Positions 63,138 to 64,000 of a DNA stretch of 64,000 nucleotides are shown here, in pieces. Source of the DNA: Anarhynchus alexandrinus. Its lineage: Eukaryota > Chordata > Aves > Charadriiformes > Charadriidae. The translations under genes and the position numbers were made by a program. The stretch lies in NCBI GenBank assembly GCA_008711295.1, contig VUYV01000090.1, forward strand, positions 985,331-1,049,330, given 5' to 3'. Under the pieces are notes generated by a model. It was given only the letters and a program-made list of their open reading frames with translations. It was not told where the DNA came from and searched no databases. Within the stretch, counting starts at the first letter, position 1. Each line of letters opens with the position of its first letter.

Positions 63138-64000
63138 CCTGGCACCACCACATTTATTAAAAATTACTACTATGTACAGAGAAAAAGAAAACGGAACCAA
63201 GTTTTGTTAGATGTTTGTGTGCCAGTGCGCTAGGGTTGATCAGTTTAAAATGGCTGAAACTATAGGCAAGAAGAGTGGGTAAGTTACATCACTTCCAGTT
63301 TTGTACAGGGCAGCTGAAAAAATCACTTTACGTACACATATATAGAAATCTGTGTTTTTCATAATGCTCCATATGCTAAGTTTGATTAGCCAAAAAAAAA
63401 AACCAGACCCAAAACTTTTTGAACTTCAAAGCACCACCGGAGGTCCTTCTGACTGAACAGCTATAGATCAACTATTTATACATTATTCCACAATATTCTA
63501 CAGTGTACCTAGACAAAACACAACTGTACACTTTGTTTTTTTGGCCACCTCAGTAAAGGTTAGGCTTTTGGGATGGAGGCTTTTTTTTAATGCAAGTTCT
63601 AAACTAAGAAAAATCAGATTTGGTCATTGTAACCCCATCATTAGCACAAGACCTTCAAGTCAAAATCCTTCTTGGCAAGCAGGCCTCATTTTGGCCATCT
63701 TCTGCCAAAGGAAGCCATAGCTGAGTAATACCTGACTTTGCCAACTGTGCTGCAGACAAGGGTTGAAGAAGCCAGCTCAGTCTAAAGCAGAACATAGCAT
63801 TTGTGCAGCTCCCTGCAACCCAGCCCCCTTGTACTGGAGGGGCAGGCAGGGAAGAAAATTAAATTTGGGATCCAAACCCCCTATTTTCCTTGCTCAGGAG
63901 TGCATAGATTTGATCAGGCCTCTGAGCCAAGCCAAACTGTACACTTTAGTGTCTCCAATAAATAAGCCACATTGTAAAAATCTACGCTCCTGCTTACAGC
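63138..64000 (-). other. Possible 3' UTR of a minus-strand gene (partial)
   Basis: Read on the minus strand, this non-repetitive AT-rich sequence has no long frame and ends in a well-formed polyadenylation site (see separate entry). It holds several UGUA elements, including UGUACAUA (63,171-63,178), a consensus Pumilio-binding site. Together these suggest the last part of a 3' UTR, with coding sequence beyond the right edge. I cannot name the gene. Against this, a strong plus-strand donor (TGG|GTAAGT at 63,279) would also fit a plus-strand transcript starting in the CpG island, and an AATAAA also lies on the plus strand at about 63,957. Confidence 0.35.
63153..63158 (-). terminator. Polyadenylation signal AATAAA, minus strand
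   Basis: On the minus strand, AATAAA is preceded about 14 bases upstream by TGTACATAG (a UGUA cleavage-factor I site) and followed within about 10-45 bases by GT-rich sequence ('tgtggtggtgcc', 'gtgtgggggtgg'). All three parts of a vertebrate poly-A site are present in the right order. Cleavage would fall near 63,135-63,142. The CpG island starts roughly 240 bases further downstream. Confidence 0.5.

Noticed and set aside
63015..63233. 72-codon plus-strand frame with a basic C-terminus
   Set aside because: It lies over the proposed minus-strand poly-A site; no known motif, and low-complexity Ser/Pro/Lys content.
1..64000. CRISPR arrays, operons, phage or plasmid features
   Set aside because: Base composition, CR1 and LTR elements, and lack of dense coding show a vertebrate nuclear genome, so no prokaryotic features are expected or seen.

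Overview
The window looks like draft-assembly DNA from a bird, most likely a neoavian. Four things point there: CR1-type LINEs in both orientations, one CR1 tail ending in the ATTCTATG octamer, a roughly 1 kb endogenous-retrovirus LTR of a type I recall as widespread in Neoaves, and older CR1/L3-like and palindromic relics shared across sauropsids. There is one ambiguous base, inside a poly-T run at 62,044. I recognise no intact cellular protein-coding gene. Almost all open frames are short, chance-like frames in AT-rich DNA, and the only frames with recognisable protein similarity belong to broken retroelements.

Layout. 1-10.2 kb is AT-rich DNA with no recognised gene and one faint palindromic relic. 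10.19-16.53 kb is a graveyard of elements: a CR1 tail (+), an old CR1/L3-like relic (-), a 1.5 kb 5'-truncated CR1 (-) with a damaged reverse transcriptase, an older internally deleted CR1/L3-like relic (+), and a palindromic repeat relic. 16.5-44.8 kb is mostly featureless intergenic or intronic DNA with two more palindromic relics and two CTCF-like motifs. 44.8-48.3 kb holds another old repeat, a CTCF-like motif, a LINE 3' end, a Ty3/gypsy-type reverse-transcriptase relic (-) and a further palindromic half. 51.29-53.17 kb is a nested insertion: a solo LTR sits inside a CR1 endonuclease gene and splits a target sequence that is still visible on both sides. 53.2-59.6 kb again shows nothing I can name.

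The right end changes character. From about 60.1 to 62.9 kb there is a strong CpG island in two lobes, separated by an AT-rich segment (61.75-62.02 kb) with homeodomain- and T-box-like motifs. Such islands usually mark the promoter of a housekeeping or developmental gene. Just to its right, 63.14-64.0 kb read on the minus strand resembles a 3' UTR end: an AATAAA signal, a UGUA element upstream and GT-rich sequence downstream. A minus-strand gene may therefore end here, with its coding part beyond the right edge. The island could be its downstream island, or the promoter of a plus-strand transcript or of one running left. The sequence does not settle this.

No functional operon or novel biochemical system is visible. 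The most informative material is the order of transposon insertions, the gypsy relic, which is unusual for a bird, and the two-lobed CpG island.
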